Assembly: GCA_024235415.1 (NCBI GenBank)
Contig: JACKML010000005.1
Span: forward strand, 157,263 to 221,262
From: Chromatiaceae bacterium
GTDB lineage: Bacteria; Pseudomonadota; Gammaproteobacteria; Chromatiales; Chromatiaceae
Length of the DNA stretch: 64,000 bases
Direction: 5' to 3'
The notes beneath the pieces were generated by a model. That model made no database searches. It was not told where the DNA came from and saw only the letters and a list, made by a program, of their open reading frames with translations. This document shows positions 27,545 to 36,673 of the stretch, one piece after another. Position 1 is the stretch's first letter. Each line of letters opens with the position of its first letter. The translations under genes were made by a program, and so were the position numbers.

Positions 27545-28915
27545 ATGTCGACGATGACTGATACGGCGGTGGAGCACGCAGCGCCCGCACCGGTTTCGCT
27601 ATGGGAGGCGTTCCGCTACTGGCTGAAGCTCGGCTTCGTCAGCTTTGGTGGTCCGGCAGGGCAGATCTCGATGATGCACACCGAACTGGTCGAGCGTCGC
27701 CGCTGGATCAGCGAACACCGCTTCCTCCACGCCTTGAACTACACCATGGTGCTGCCGGGTCCGGAGGCGCAGCAGCTCGCCACCTATATCGGCTGGCTGA
27801 TGCACGGCACGCTGGGCGGCATCATGGCGGGGGTACTGTTCGTGCTGCCATCGTTGGCCATCCTGATCGCGCTGACCTGGATCTATCTTGCCTTTGGTGG
27901 TGTCCCCGCCGTGGCCGGGGTGTTGTACGGCATCAAGCCGGCGGTGACGGCGATCGTGGTGTTTGCCGCCTACCGCATCGGTTCCCGGGCGCTGCGCAAC
28001 GGGGTCCTCTGGGGTATTGCGGCGGCCGCCTTCGTGGCAATATTCGCGCTCCACGTGCCTTTCCCCTACATCGTGCTGGCGGCCGGTGTTATCGGCTATC
28101 TCGGCGGTCGCGTCGCGCCCGACAGGTTCAAGACCGGTGGCGGCCACGGCGCCTTCGACAAGTCGTTCGGTCCAGCGCTGATCGACGACCATACGCCAGC
28201 GCCGAGCTGGGCGCGCTTTACCTGGCGTTCGGCCATTGGCCACGTCACAGTCGGCCTCGTCATCTGGGCGCTGCTGGAGGGATTCCTCTATCTAGGTTAC
28301 GGCTGGCACGGCCCTTTGACGCAGATGGGTTGGTTCTTCACCAAGGCGGCGCTGGTGACCTTCGGTGGCGCCTATGCCGTGTTGCCTTACGTCTACCAGG
28401 GCGGGGTCGATCAATACGGCTGGCTAACTGGCACGCAGATGATCGACGGCCTCGCACTGGGCGAGACGACACCCGGGCCACTGATCATGGTGGTCGCCTT
28501 CGTCGGCTTCGTCGGTGGCTGGACCAAGGAGATCTTCGGGCCGGAAGGCCTCGCGCTGGCCGGCATTGTCGGCGCGACCGTGGCGACGATCTTCACCTTC
28601 CTGCCGTCGTTCCTGTTCATTCTGGTCGGCGGGCCGGCAGTGGAGGCCACGCGTCACGATCTGAAGTTCACGGCGCCGCTTACAGGCATCACCGCCGCCG
28701 TCGTGGGCGTCATTATCAACCTGGCCGTGTTCTTCGCCTGGCACGTGCTGTGGCCCGAGGCTGCCGAGGCGGATCCGTTCACGGGCCGCTTCGAGTGGTT
28801 CTCGCTGCTCATCACCATCGGCGCCTTTGTCGCCCTGTGGCGGTACAAGGTGGGCGTCATCCCGGTGATCGCCGCATCGGCCGTGGCAGGGCTCGTCTAC
28901 TCCTTGGCTTTCTGA
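27545..28915 (+). CDS. chrA: chromate efflux transporter ChrA
   Basis: A 456-residue bidomain CHR transporter. Both repeats carry the family signature: FVSFGGPAGQI with VLPGPEAQQLA in the N-terminal half and LVTFGGAYAVLPY with GETTPGPLIMV in the C-terminal half. About ten membrane spans are visible. It exports chromate from the cytoplasm. It begins 39 bp after chrB, so the two form an operon. An in-frame ATG three codons downstream is an alternative start. Confidence 0.95.
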   Translation: MSTMTDTAVEHAAPAPVSLWEAFRYWLKLGFVSFGGPAGQISMMHTELVERRRWISEHRFLHALNYTMVLPGPEAQQLATYIGWLMHGTLGGIMAGVLFVLPSLAILIALTWIYLAFGGVPAVAGVLYGIKPAVTAIVVFAAYRIGSRALRNGVLWGIAAAAFVAIFALHVPFPYIVLAAGVIGYLGGRVAPDRFKTGGGHGAFDKSFGPALIDDHTPAPSWARFTWRSAIGHVTVGLVIWALLEGFLYLGYGWHGPLTQMGWFFTKAALVTFGGAYAVLPYVYQGGVDQYGWLTGTQMIDGLALGETTPGPLIMVVAFVGFVGGWTKEIFGPEGLALAGIVGATVATIFTFLPSFLFILVGGPAVEATRHDLKFTAPLTGITAAVVGVIINLAVFFAWHVLWPEAAEADPFTGRFEWFSLLITIGAFVALWRYKVGVIPVIAASAVAGLVYSLAF

Positions 28916-29012
28916 GGCATAAACCATCCTGGCGTATGTCCAGTCGGGGCGAGCCCCACGACCGGCGTCACGCAGCGGAAGAAGATCAGCGGGTTAATGT
29001 GTCCTGCATCGT

Positions 29013-30065
29013 TCAGTGATGGTGCCGGTGGTGCAGGTCAGGATAATGCGGATGCGCATGCACGACTGGTTCGTGGATATGCGCATGGGTGTGAGGCTCC
29101 GCTCCATCCCATGATGCGTCGTGTTCGTGCTGGTGGTGTTCATCGTGCCGGTGCGCATGGGTATGGACAAGTTGTTCGTGACGGTGAACATGGCTGTGGC
29201 GTTCGGTGATGTGCAGCCACACGCCGATCGCCATCATGACTGCGGCGAACCAGAACGCTGAACCGGGTTTCTCGGCAAGGATGAGCATCGCCATGGCTGC
29301 GCCAAAGAAAGGGGCGACCGAGAAGTAGGCGCCGGTTCTTGCGGTGCCCAGATGTCGCAGGCTCCAGACAAACAGTGTCAGGCTGATGCCGTAGCCGAAC
29401 AGCCCCAGAATCGGTGCGGCCAGCATTGCCGTGGTGAACGACGGCTGCCAACCGGTCATCATTGCAAGCGACAGGTTGACGCCGCCAGCGACCAAACCCT
29501 TGATGCCGGCAATCTGCACCGGATCGCTGGCCGATACCCGCTGCGTGAGGTTGTTGTCGATAGCCCAACCGAAGCAGGCGGCCGCGATTGCCAGGGTGCC
29601 GAGCGGCAGTCCACCCGCAGGTTCCCCTTCCCACGACAACAGCATGCCGCCGCCGGCGATGAGCACAAAGCCGATCGCGATGCGCCGGTCGAAGTTCTCG
29701 TGAAACACGAACCACGCGAGCAGGGCGGTGAAGACCCCTTCCAGATTGAGCAGCAGGGACGCCGCGGCCCCGGTGGTCCTTTCGAGTCCCAGCATCAGCA
29801 GCACGGGGGCAACGACACCGCCAGCGAGGATGGCGCCGGCCAACCAGGGCCAGTCTGCGCTCGCCAACGGCGCCTCATGCGCGCCCTGTCGCGAAAGCGT
29901 GTGACCGCGGGCATAGCGCCAGGTCAGAAGTCCGATGCCCGAACCGAGGTAGAGCAGTCCGGCCAGCGCCACGGGGGGCACTTCGGCCACAAGGACCTTG
30001 GCCAACGGCGTGCTGAGGCCAAAAAGACCTGCGGATGCAAGGGCAGCGAGGATCGAGTTACGCAT
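29013..30065 (-). CDS. EamA/DMT-family transporter with histidine-rich C-terminal tail
   Basis: A 350-residue exporter with ten membrane spans in two EamA repeats (about 1-135 and 150-285), followed by a cytoplasmic tail of about 65 residues with roughly 25 histidines (runs such as HAHRHDEHHQHEHD). The tail looks like a metal-binding sink, so a divalent metal such as Ni, Co or Zn is a more likely substrate than the metabolites typical of the family. It lies 157 bp after the histidine kinase gene, in the same direction, and is convergent with chrA. Confidence 0.8.
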   Translation of the reverse strand: MRNSILAALASAGLFGLSTPLAKVLVAEVPPVALAGLLYLGSGIGLLTWRYARGHTLSRQGAHEAPLASADWPWLAGAILAGGVVAPVLLMLGLERTTGAAASLLLNLEGVFTALLAWFVFHENFDRRIAIGFVLIAGGGMLLSWEGEPAGGLPLGTLAIAAACFGWAIDNNLTQRVSASDPVQIAGIKGLVAGGVNLSLAMMTGWQPSFTTAMLAAPILGLFGYGISLTLFVWSLRHLGTARTGAYFSVAPFFGAAMAMLILAEKPGSAFWFAAVMMAIGVWLHITERHSHVHRHEQLVHTHAHRHDEHHQHEHDASWDGAEPHTHAHIHEPVVHAHPHYPDLHHRHHH

Positions 30066-30221
30066 TGTGCTGGGGGTGTTTGTCTTGCTGGCTGTAGCGG
30101 TGATTGTCCAGATTTTCCGTGGTGCACTACAGGAACTCAATCGACCTGGGAACGTCACACGAGGCCCTCAGTCAGCACAACGCATTCGTCGTTTCCGCCG
30201 CCACCCCATCAACGTTGCTGC

Positions 30222-31523
30222 CTACCCCCGGGCGACACGCAACACGGCCCGAACCCCACCGCCGGGCCGATTCTCGAGATGCAGCGTGCCGCCTTGGGCA
30301 AGAACGATGGATCGCGCGACCGCAAGCCCCAGGCCAACGCCGCCCGTATCGCGACTGCGCGACGTCTCAAGGCGAAAAAACGGACTGAACACCTGCTCGA
30401 GCTTGTCCGCCGGGATGCCCGGTCCGTCGTCGTCGATGTGCACCTCCGCCCCTGACGTGTCGGGCAGCAGATGCACACGCGCCGTCTGGCCATACTTGAG
30501 TGCGTTGTCGATCAGGTTGACAAAAGCCCGCTTCATCGCAACCGGTCGACAGAGGATGGTCAGCCTGTCGGGTCCCTCGTAGGACGCGTTGTGTCCCATG
30601 TCCGCATAATCGTCGACCGTGCTCTGTAGCAGCGCGGCAAGATCGGTGGCTCGGACCTGTTCGTCGGCGGCTTCGTCTCTTGCGAAGTTGAGCGTGGCGG
30701 ACACGATCGCTTCCATATCGGACAGCGTGGCAAGTGTTTTTTCCCGCATGTCGGCGTTCTCGATGTATTCGGCACGCAGGCGCAAGGTCGTTATCGGTGT
30801 CCGCAGGTCATGGGAAACGGCAGCGAGCATCTGTGAACGCTCGGTGATCAGCCTGTGCAGTCGTTGTTGCATCTGGTTGAACGCACGAATGGTGTCACGC
30901 ACTTCACGCGGTCCGTTCTCAGGCAAGGGGTCCGACGATTGCCCAAGGCCAAAGCGTTCTGCTGCACGCGCCAGGTCGGCCATTGGGCGGGCCATGCGCC
31001 GGGCGATGAACAGCCCGCTCAATACGAGCAGCGTAAGGAACACAGCCAGCAGCTGCAGCGTCCTGCTGGCGAAAGGCGGCGGACGGTCAAAACGCGTGCT
31101 GCGGAAATTCAGCCAGTCGTGCTGTCCCAGGCGAACCGACACATCGAGGGCTCCGGCATCGCGCAAGTCCACGCGAACGGCGGATTCATCGTCCAGGCTC
31201 AGTCCTCGGAGCAGTTGCTGGGCAATCTTGCGCTCCAGCGGGCTTCGCTGTGGGGAGGCGACGCGCGGTTCAATGCTCAGTGTGACCTCGTCACCCGGCA
31301 GGCGCAGTTGCTTGAGAACGCGCTGCCGACTGTCGGGGTCGGTGACGTCGAGGATTCGGACCAGCGTCGTCAGTCGTTCGGTGACGTGAAAGCGGCCTCG
31401 CTCCTCGAACCGCTCACGGCGCTCGTCCTTGAGCATGATCGCACTGCCGATCAGCATCAGTAGCGTGATCCCGAGCAGCAGCGAGATCGTGCGGGCGGCG
31501 AGCGTGTCAGGCCACAGGCGCAT
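30222..31523 (-). CDS. sensor histidine kinase (EnvZ/HAMP type)
   Basis: A 433-residue inner-membrane kinase. Two membrane spans (about 11-30 and 157-174) enclose a periplasmic sensor of some 125 residues. A HAMP linker follows (about 175-225), then the phosphoacceptor His238 in SHDLRTP and N, G1 and G2 boxes (NLIDNALKYG, GGVGLGLAV). It overlaps the response regulator by 17 bp. The signal is unknown; the neighbouring exporter and periplasmic protein point to metal or envelope stress. Confidence 0.85.
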   Translation of the reverse strand: MRLWPDTLAARTISLLLGITLLMLIGSAIMLKDERRERFEERGRFHVTERLTTLVRILDVTDPDSRQRVLKQLRLPGDEVTLSIEPRVASPQRSPLERKIAQQLLRGLSLDDESAVRVDLRDAGALDVSVRLGQHDWLNFRSTRFDRPPPFASRTLQLLAVFLTLLVLSGLFIARRMARPMADLARAAERFGLGQSSDPLPENGPREVRDTIRAFNQMQQRLHRLITERSQMLAAVSHDLRTPITTLRLRAEYIENADMREKTLATLSDMEAIVSATLNFARDEAADEQVRATDLAALLQSTVDDYADMGHNASYEGPDRLTILCRPVAMKRAFVNLIDNALKYGQTARVHLLPDTSGAEVHIDDDGPGIPADKLEQVFSPFFRLETSRSRDTGGVGLGLAVARSIVLAQGGTLHLENRPGGGVRAVLRVARG

Positions 31524-32241
31524 CGGCGTGTTCGACGGCAGGGGCGAACAGGTAGCCCCCGCCGCGCACTGTCTTGATGATCTGCGGGTTGCGGGGGTCG
31601 TCGCCGAGTTTGCGACGCAGCCGGCTGACCAGCGTGTCGATCGCACGGTCGAAGGCCCGCGTGTCTCGTCCGCGTGCCAGATCGAGCAACTGGTCCCGGC
31701 TCAGCACGCGCCCCTGGCGCGTCACGAACGCCGTCAACAGCGAAAATTCCGCCGTGCTGAGTGGCACCAGGGTGTTGTCGGGATCGATCAGCTCCCGGGC
31801 GCCTGGCAGCAATGTCCAGCCGAGGAAGCTGAGCCGTTCCGGCGCCTCGCGCACGGCACGGTTGTGGGCGCCATCCGTGCGCCGCAACACTGACTTGATT
31901 CGCGCCAGGAGTTCGCGTGGATTGAACGGCTTGGCGAGATAGTCGTCGGCGCCCATTTCGAGCCCGACAATGCGATCAGTCTCCTCGCCCATCGCCGTCA
32001 GCATGATCACCGGAATCTCGGAGGTTGCCCGTATCTTGCGGCACAGCGTCAGGCCGTCGTCGCCCGGCATCATCAGGTCGAGTACCACGAGGTCAACGGC
32101 GGCGCCTGCCAGCAACTTGTTCATCTCGACACCATTCGCCGCAACGCTGACGCGTAACCCGTGCTCGACCAGGAACCGCTGCACGAGTTCGCGGATCTCG
32201 CGGTGATCGTCGACAACGAGAATGTGCGGCTGCGTATCCAT
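31507..32241 (-). CDS. OmpR-family response regulator
   Basis: The 244-residue regulator has a receiver domain with acidic pocket DD (11-12), phospho-Asp55 in LDLMMP and Lys near 104, and a C-terminal winged helix with the RAIDTLVSRLRRKLG recognition segment. It is encoded upstream of the kinase and divergently from the small periplasmic protein. The shared 182-bp spacer contains a strong inverted repeat that may be its operator. Confidence 0.9.
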   Translation of the reverse strand: MDTQPHILVVDDHREIRELVQRFLVEHGLRVSVAANGVEMNKLLAGAAVDLVVLDLMMPGDDGLTLCRKIRATSEIPVIMLTAMGEETDRIVGLEMGADDYLAKPFNPRELLARIKSVLRRTDGAHNRAVREAPERLSFLGWTLLPGARELIDPDNTLVPLSTAEFSLLTAFVTRQGRVLSRDQLLDLARGRDTRAFDRAIDTLVSRLRRKLGDDPRNPQIIKTVRGGGYLFAPAVEHADAPVA

Positions 32242-32294
32242 GCGTTGCAGTCTAAGGCGTCACGGCGGCAGCCGGAAAGCGGCTTTGTGAGCGA

Positions 32295-32321
32295 TTGTGT
32301 CAGGCAGGGTGCCTGACACAA
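32295..32321. promoter_or_regulatory. perfect 11-bp inverted repeat between divergent genes
   Basis: TTGTGTCAGGC (32,295-32,305) and its exact complement (32,311-32,321) are separated by 5 bp. The repeat sits 53 bp before the response regulator and 102 bp before the periplasmic protein gene. It may be an operator for the two-component system, or a REP-like repeat, since GTGTCAGGC-type arms are also common in dispersed intergenic repeats. Confidence 0.6.
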
Positions 32322-32423
32322 TTTGTCACGAAACACCGGAAATCCGGCAATAAGCAGACACATGCGGGTGCTGCAATGGGAACCGTCGAACAGACAATTC
32401 AATTTGAACACGAGGATCTCAAG

Positions 32424-32813
32424 ATGAAGAAAGCGACCAAGATTGCCGCAGTCTCGATGGTTGTGGTGGCCGCCGGCCTTGTTGCGATGGGCGCGAGCGC
32501 CGGCTGGGGCGAGAAGCATGGCTTTTGCGATCGTGCCGGTGCCCACGGGCCACGTTACGAGATGGGCCAACACGCGGGACCCGGCGGCCGTTTTTCCGAC
32601 CGCGATCTCAACCTGACCGTGGAACAGGCCAGGACGCTGATGCAGGCACGTCTCATCATGCGCGGCAATGATCGGCTGAAGGTCGGCCAAGTGACGGAAA
32701 AAGACGACAAGACCTTGCTGGTGGATATCGTGACCGTGGACGACTCGCTGGTACGGCAGGTAGAGATCAGCCGGGACAGTGGGTTCCCGCGTGGCCCCAT
32801 GGGTGGTCGGTGA
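32424..32813 (+). CDS. small secreted protein, divergent from the two-component system
   Basis: A 129-residue exported protein of unknown function. After a signal peptide (about 1-27), the mature part starts with a Gly/His-rich stretch containing one Cys and several His, then has a compact alpha/beta segment and a Gly/Arg-rich end. A GAGGA ribosome-binding site precedes the ATG at 32,424. Divergent orientation to a sensor system and next to a metal-type exporter suggests a stress-induced periplasmic metal-binding protein; this is inference. Confidence 0.7.
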   Translation: MKKATKIAAVSMVVVAAGLVAMGASAGWGEKHGFCDRAGAHGPRYEMGQHAGPGGRFSDRDLNLTVEQARTLMQARLIMRGNDRLKVGQVTEKDDKTLLVDIVTVDDSLVRQVEISRDSGFPRGPMGGR

Positions 32814-32842
32814 TAATCCGGTAGCGTTCTGCAAGCACGCGA

Positions 32843-32870
32843 TCGGCGACCCGCTTTTTCGGGTCGCCGA
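32843..32870 (+). terminator. strong hairpin, probable terminator
   Basis: Eleven-base arms TCGGCGACCCG and its exact complement enclose a CTTTTT loop, starting 29 bp after the stop codon of the small secreted protein. There is no U-tract after the stem, so it could also act as a transcript-stabilising structure. Confidence 0.6.
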
Positions 32871-33164
32871 CGCTCACAACGTCGAAGCGGTTGAGCAGGG
32901 TCCCGCACGATCGGCCAGGCGCGCCGCGAGCAGTCGTCCGTCCGGCGGTTTATTTACCGAGGCGTGCGGCAGCTGGGCAGAACCTCGGTGATCGCTGGCA
33001 GCGGGAACGGGGTCATCAAAGCCAAGCCCACGAGACAGGGGTGAGAGAAGCGCTCACTATTCGCGGTGTCGCAGGTCGTCTTGGCTGGGCCACGCGTCGT
33101 CGGTGTTTGACGGCGATACAAACGTAAGCACTTTTGAAATCGTTGATCAGGAAAACAAAGAATC
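32871..33164. other. intergenic region before the cytochrome gene
   Basis: No supported gene. Reading frames here are short and Arg-rich. The right end should contain the promoter of the following cytochrome gene, but I see no convincing -35/-10 pair. Confidence 0.3.
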
Positions 33165-33611
33165 ATGAAGACCCTCTCTTTCCTCCCCTTGGCGCTCGGA
33201 CTGGCGATCCTTCCGGCATTCGCGCAAGACGATGCTGCGGAGCAGCTTGTCGCCAGCAAACAGCAGGCAGACATGAGCTACCGACAGTTGATGGAGATCC
33301 TGGGTAAGGCCTCATCGATGATTCACGAGGGCATCATCCGGGAGAACAAACAGATGGTGAAGGAAGGCGCGGATATCGTCCTCCATCACCCGGCACCGAA
33401 CCACAAGCCGTGGACGATCATGCCGCCTGAGGACCAGGATGGCTTCAAGCAAAGCCTGCTGGCATTCGACAAGATCCTCGATGAACACGCGATCAGTGCC
33501 GAGGATGCGGCGACAAAGGGTGATTGGCAGACAGCAAACAGCGCATTGAATGACCTGAATGCCTCGTGTATTTCCTGTCACGCAATGTGGCGCGCGAAAG
33601 CGGCGCAGTGA
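33165..33611 (+). CDS. class II c-type cytochrome (cytochrome c'/c556-like)
   Basis: A 148-residue periplasmic protein with a signal peptide (about 1-20), helical sequence throughout and one heme-binding CISCH motif close to the C terminus. The C-terminal heme site in a four-helix protein is the class II arrangement. The function may be NO binding or electron transfer; neither can be decided from sequence. It stands alone just left of the IS1182 copy. Confidence 0.82.
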   Translation: MKTLSFLPLALGLAILPAFAQDDAAEQLVASKQQADMSYRQLMEILGKASSMIHEGIIRENKQMVKEGADIVLHHPAPNHKPWTIMPPEDQDGFKQSLLAFDKILDEHAISAEDAATKGDWQTANSALNDLNASCISCHAMWRAKAAQ

Positions 33612-33691
33612 TGTACTGGCCGTGGCTGGCGTCGGGTAGTAAGCCCACTGCGGTCTTAGGCGGATCGGACTCTGAACGACCGTTTTGGCCG

Positions 33692-35295
33692 GATTCTGTT
33701 GAAAAACTCCCCCATAAAATCGCCGCTGACGGATAATCCAGTAACGCCGTTGTCATTGAGGACTGTTGCCGATGATGGGCCAGTTGCCAGCCGGGCAAAA
33801 TGCGCTGTTCTACGAGTTCTGTATTGAGCGGCATGTTCCTTCAAGCCATCTCCTGCGTCAGATTGATACCTTCCTCGATCTGAGCCATCTTCGCCAGCAC
33901 CTCACCGCTTTCTACAGCACCACGGGCCGTCCTTCAGTTGACCCTGAGTTGATGGTCCGCATGCTGATCGTCGGGTACTGCTTTGGTATTCGCTCTGAGC
34001 GACGCCTGTGCGAAGAGGTACATCTCAATCTCGCCTATCGTTGGTTTTGTCGATTGGGACTGGAGGGCGACGTCCCAGACCATTCGACCTTTTCCAAGAA
34101 TCGTCATGGCCGGTTCCGTGACAGCGAAGCCTTCCGTGTAGTGTTTGAAGATGTGGTCGCGCGCTGCATGGCCGAGGGACTGATCCGTGGTGAAGGTTTC
34201 GCGATAGACGCCAGCACGATCAAAGCGGATGCCAGTCGTCAGCGCGGCGTACCCGGTAGCGAAGAGATCGACTGGCACGATCCGGTCTTGGCAACACGTC
34301 CGGTGCGTGAGTATCTGTCGGCGTTGGACGGTGAGACCACTACCGGTGTGACGCCGAAAGCCATCTCGTTGACCGATCCGCAGGCCCGTTGGACAGCGGC
34401 ACCCGGTGGTCCGGCCTTCTTCGCTTACTCGACGAATTACCTGATCGATACCGAGTGTGGTGTGATCTTGGATGTGGAGGCCACGCCGGCCTATCGCACC
34501 GCAGAAGTTGAGATTACGAAAACGCTGCTCGAACGGGTTGAGGCCCACCTGGATCTCAAGCCCGAAAAGCTGATCGGCGATACCGCCTATGGCGCCGCGC
34601 CGATGCTCGCCTGGCTGGTGGGTGAAAAGCAGATCGCGCCGCATGTACCCGTTTGGGACAAGCGCCAGCGTCAGGACGACACCTTCTCAATCAGTGATTT
34701 CACGTGGCAAGCGGAAAGTGATGAGTACCAATGCCCGGCAGGTAAGCCGCTGCGTCATGGGCTGCGCAACTTCACAAAACCACGGACGGGCATCACGAAA
34801 GCCAACACGGTCATCTACAGGGCGAGCGAAGCGCAATGCCACTCCTGTCCGATGAAACAGCAGTGCTGTCCAAACACCTCTCACCGCAAGATCGCGCGCA
34901 GCGTCCATGAGGACGCGCGCGAGGTAGCCAGGAAGATTGCCGACACGCCTGAATATCGTGAATCACGCTGTGAACGCAAAAAGGTCGAGATGCTGTTTGC
35001 GCATCTCAAACGCATTCTTCGCTTCGACCGCCTACGACTGCGGGGACTCAGTGGTGCCAACGATGAATTTCTGCTGGCCGCGACAGCTCAGAACCTCAGG
35101 AAACTCGCCAAACTGCGTGGGTACGGTCCGCCTGATGGCAGGATAGGTGTGCCTGCATGACGAGAAAACGTCCCGATTGACCCCCGCCAAGCCATCATCG
35201 AACCATGATGATGGCAACCACCAGGGAAATACTCCCTGGCATCGGTAGCCAGCCCTGACTCGATGCTTCTCAGAACCGAGTTTTTCAACAGAATC
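33692..35295 (+). mobile_element. complete IS1182-family insertion sequence
   Basis: The element is 1,604 bp long with perfect 18-bp terminal inverted repeats, GATTCTGTTGAAAAACTC at 33,692-33,709 and its complement at 35,278-35,295. A 4-bp direct repeat GCCG flanks it (33,688-33,691 and 35,296-35,299), a target duplication that indicates recent transposition. It contains one intact transposase gene. Confidence 0.92.
33772..35160 (+). CDS. IS1182-family transposase
   Basis: A 462-residue DDE transposase. The N-terminal part with RPSVDPELMVRMLIVGYCFG and the VPDHSTFSKNRHGRF segment is typical of the family. The acidic catalytic residues lie in FAIDASTIKADAS, LIGDTAYG and the C-terminal Glu region. 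The ATG at 33,772 has a GAGGAC ribosome-binding site; an upstream in-frame TTG is unlikely. A 7-bp hairpin (CCAGGGA/TCCCTGG, 35,221-35,239) follows the gene inside the element. Confidence 0.93.
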   Translation: MMGQLPAGQNALFYEFCIERHVPSSHLLRQIDTFLDLSHLRQHLTAFYSTTGRPSVDPELMVRMLIVGYCFGIRSERRLCEEVHLNLAYRWFCRLGLEGDVPDHSTFSKNRHGRFRDSEAFRVVFEDVVARCMAEGLIRGEGFAIDASTIKADASRQRGVPGSEEIDWHDPVLATRPVREYLSALDGETTTGVTPKAISLTDPQARWTAAPGGPAFFAYSTNYLIDTECGVILDVEATPAYRTAEVEITKTLLERVEAHLDLKPEKLIGDTAYGAAPMLAWLVGEKQIAPHVPVWDKRQRQDDTFSISDFTWQAESDEYQCPAGKPLRHGLRNFTKPRTGITKANTVIYRASEAQCHSCPMKQQCCPNTSHRKIARSVHEDAREVARKIADTPEYRESRCERKKVEMLFAHLKRILRFDRLRLRGLSGANDEFLLAATAQNLRKLAKLRGYGPPDGRIGVPA

Positions 35296-35467
35296 GCCGA
35301 CCATCAGACAGTCGCATCCCCATAAATGTTCTGCTGCGCTAGTCGCCGTGCCGATGACCGAGAGCCTTCTTCCTCGATGTCGCCTGCGGCATGCGGGCAC
35401 GATAGGGCTGGCTACCAATCGACCTGGCAGACGTGGCCTATATATGGCCAGCAGTCCAACGGTACTC

Positions 35468-36673
35468 TCACCGAGGCTCATTTTCGTTGATCTTTCGTTT
35501 GTAACCGAGCTGCAATATCCCTTTTCCGAACCGGTCTGCTGCACGGTCAATGGTCTCGAGCAAACGCTGGTCCCTCGCGCGTTCCCGGGGTTGATCGAAG
35601 AGGTCGACCTGTTGCGATTCGGCCTGCTGCCAAGCGCTGATACCCACCCCGATGAGCCGCACCGGTTTGCGGGGCAGGTCTCCGCGAAGGAATAGCGCCC
35701 AGGCCTCCCGCAGGATCACACGCTCGTCGTGGGTCGGAACCGGAATCGTGCGCTGGCGAGTGTGGGTCTCGAAGCCCACGAAACGGATCTTCAGCGTTAC
35801 CACTGAGCCCGACAGATTCTCCCCGCGTGCCGTTGCGGCGACCTCAGCGGCCAATCCACGCAACACATCGTGCAGGATGTCTTGATTGCGGACGTCCTCC
35901 TCGAAGGTTGTCTCTTTGGAAATGCTTTTTCGACCCCGCCCGGGTACCACCTCAGCGGAGGCGATACCGAGGGCTTGATCGCGGAAGCTCGCCGCGGCTT
36001 TTTTCCCCAGCTGCTCCTCCAGATATTGAAGCGGGATCGCCCGCAGCTGTGACACGGTCTCGATCCCCAGACGCGAAAAGATCTTCTGGGTCTGGCGACC
36101 AACACCGCGCAGGGTGGCCACCGGCATGGGCGCGAGGAAGTCCAGAACCTCGTCGGGGTGCACCACCATCAAACCATCGGGTTTGCCGTGTTCGGAGGCA
36201 AGCTTTGCGATGAGGCGGTTCGGACCGATACCGACCGAGGCCCGCAGCCCCGTGCCTTCGAAGATACGGCGCTTGATTTCACGTCCGATGTCTTTGGGTG
36301 GCCCGAGCAGTCTCTCCAACCCCGTCAAATCCAGATAGGCCTCGTCGATCGAGACTGGTTCGACAACCGGCGTGAGTGTGCCCAACGTCTGGAAAATCTC
36401 CTGTGAGACCCGGATGTACTTGGCCATCTCAGGGCGCAGGTAGACGGCATCTGGACAACGACGGTAGGCCTCGGCAATAGGCATGGCCGAGCGGATGCCG
36501 AATGCCCGGGCCTGGTAGTTGGCGGCCGCTACCACGCCACGGTGGCCGGGGAGTGCACCGACCACCACCGCTTGGTCGCGGTATTCGGGGCAGTCACGCT
36601 GCTCGACGCTGGCATAAAACGCATCGAGATCGGCATGCCCGATCCAGCGTTTTTTGGTGTGGGGAGGCGTCAT
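35468..36673 (-). CDS. dinB: DNA polymerase IV (Y family)
   Basis: A 401-residue Y-family translesion polymerase. Catalytic acidic residues lie in HADLDAFYASVE (Asp15) and SIDEAYLD near 107-114, followed by the little finger domain and a C-terminal FDQP-like beta-clamp-binding motif (VDLFDQP near 362-368). It copies past damaged bases. In mobile elements such genes may also raise mutation rates in new hosts. It is transcribed alone, 172 bp from the IS1182 end. Confidence 0.93.
   Translation of the reverse strand: MTPPHTKKRWIGHADLDAFYASVEQRDCPEYRDQAVVVGALPGHRGVVAAANYQARAFGIRSAMPIAEAYRRCPDAVYLRPEMAKYIRVSQEIFQTLGTLTPVVEPVSIDEAYLDLTGLERLLGPPKDIGREIKRRIFEGTGLRASVGIGPNRLIAKLASEHGKPDGLMVVHPDEVLDFLAPMPVATLRGVGRQTQKIFSRLGIETVSQLRAIPLQYLEEQLGKKAAASFRDQALGIASAEVVPGRGRKSISKETTFEEDVRNQDILHDVLRGLAAEVAATARGENLSGSVVTLKIRFVGFETHTRQRTIPVPTHDERVILREAWALFLRGDLPRKPVRLIGVGISAWQQAESQQVDLFDQPRERARDQRLLETIDRAADRFGKGILQLGYKRKINENEPR

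Noticed and set aside
27601..29019. 472-codon frame overlapping chrA on the same strand
   Set aside because: It is an out-of-frame shadow of chrA with Arg-rich composition and no family match.
29352..30455. Plus-strand frame opposite the EamA gene
   Set aside because: Antisense to a clear ten-span transporter and low-complexity composition.
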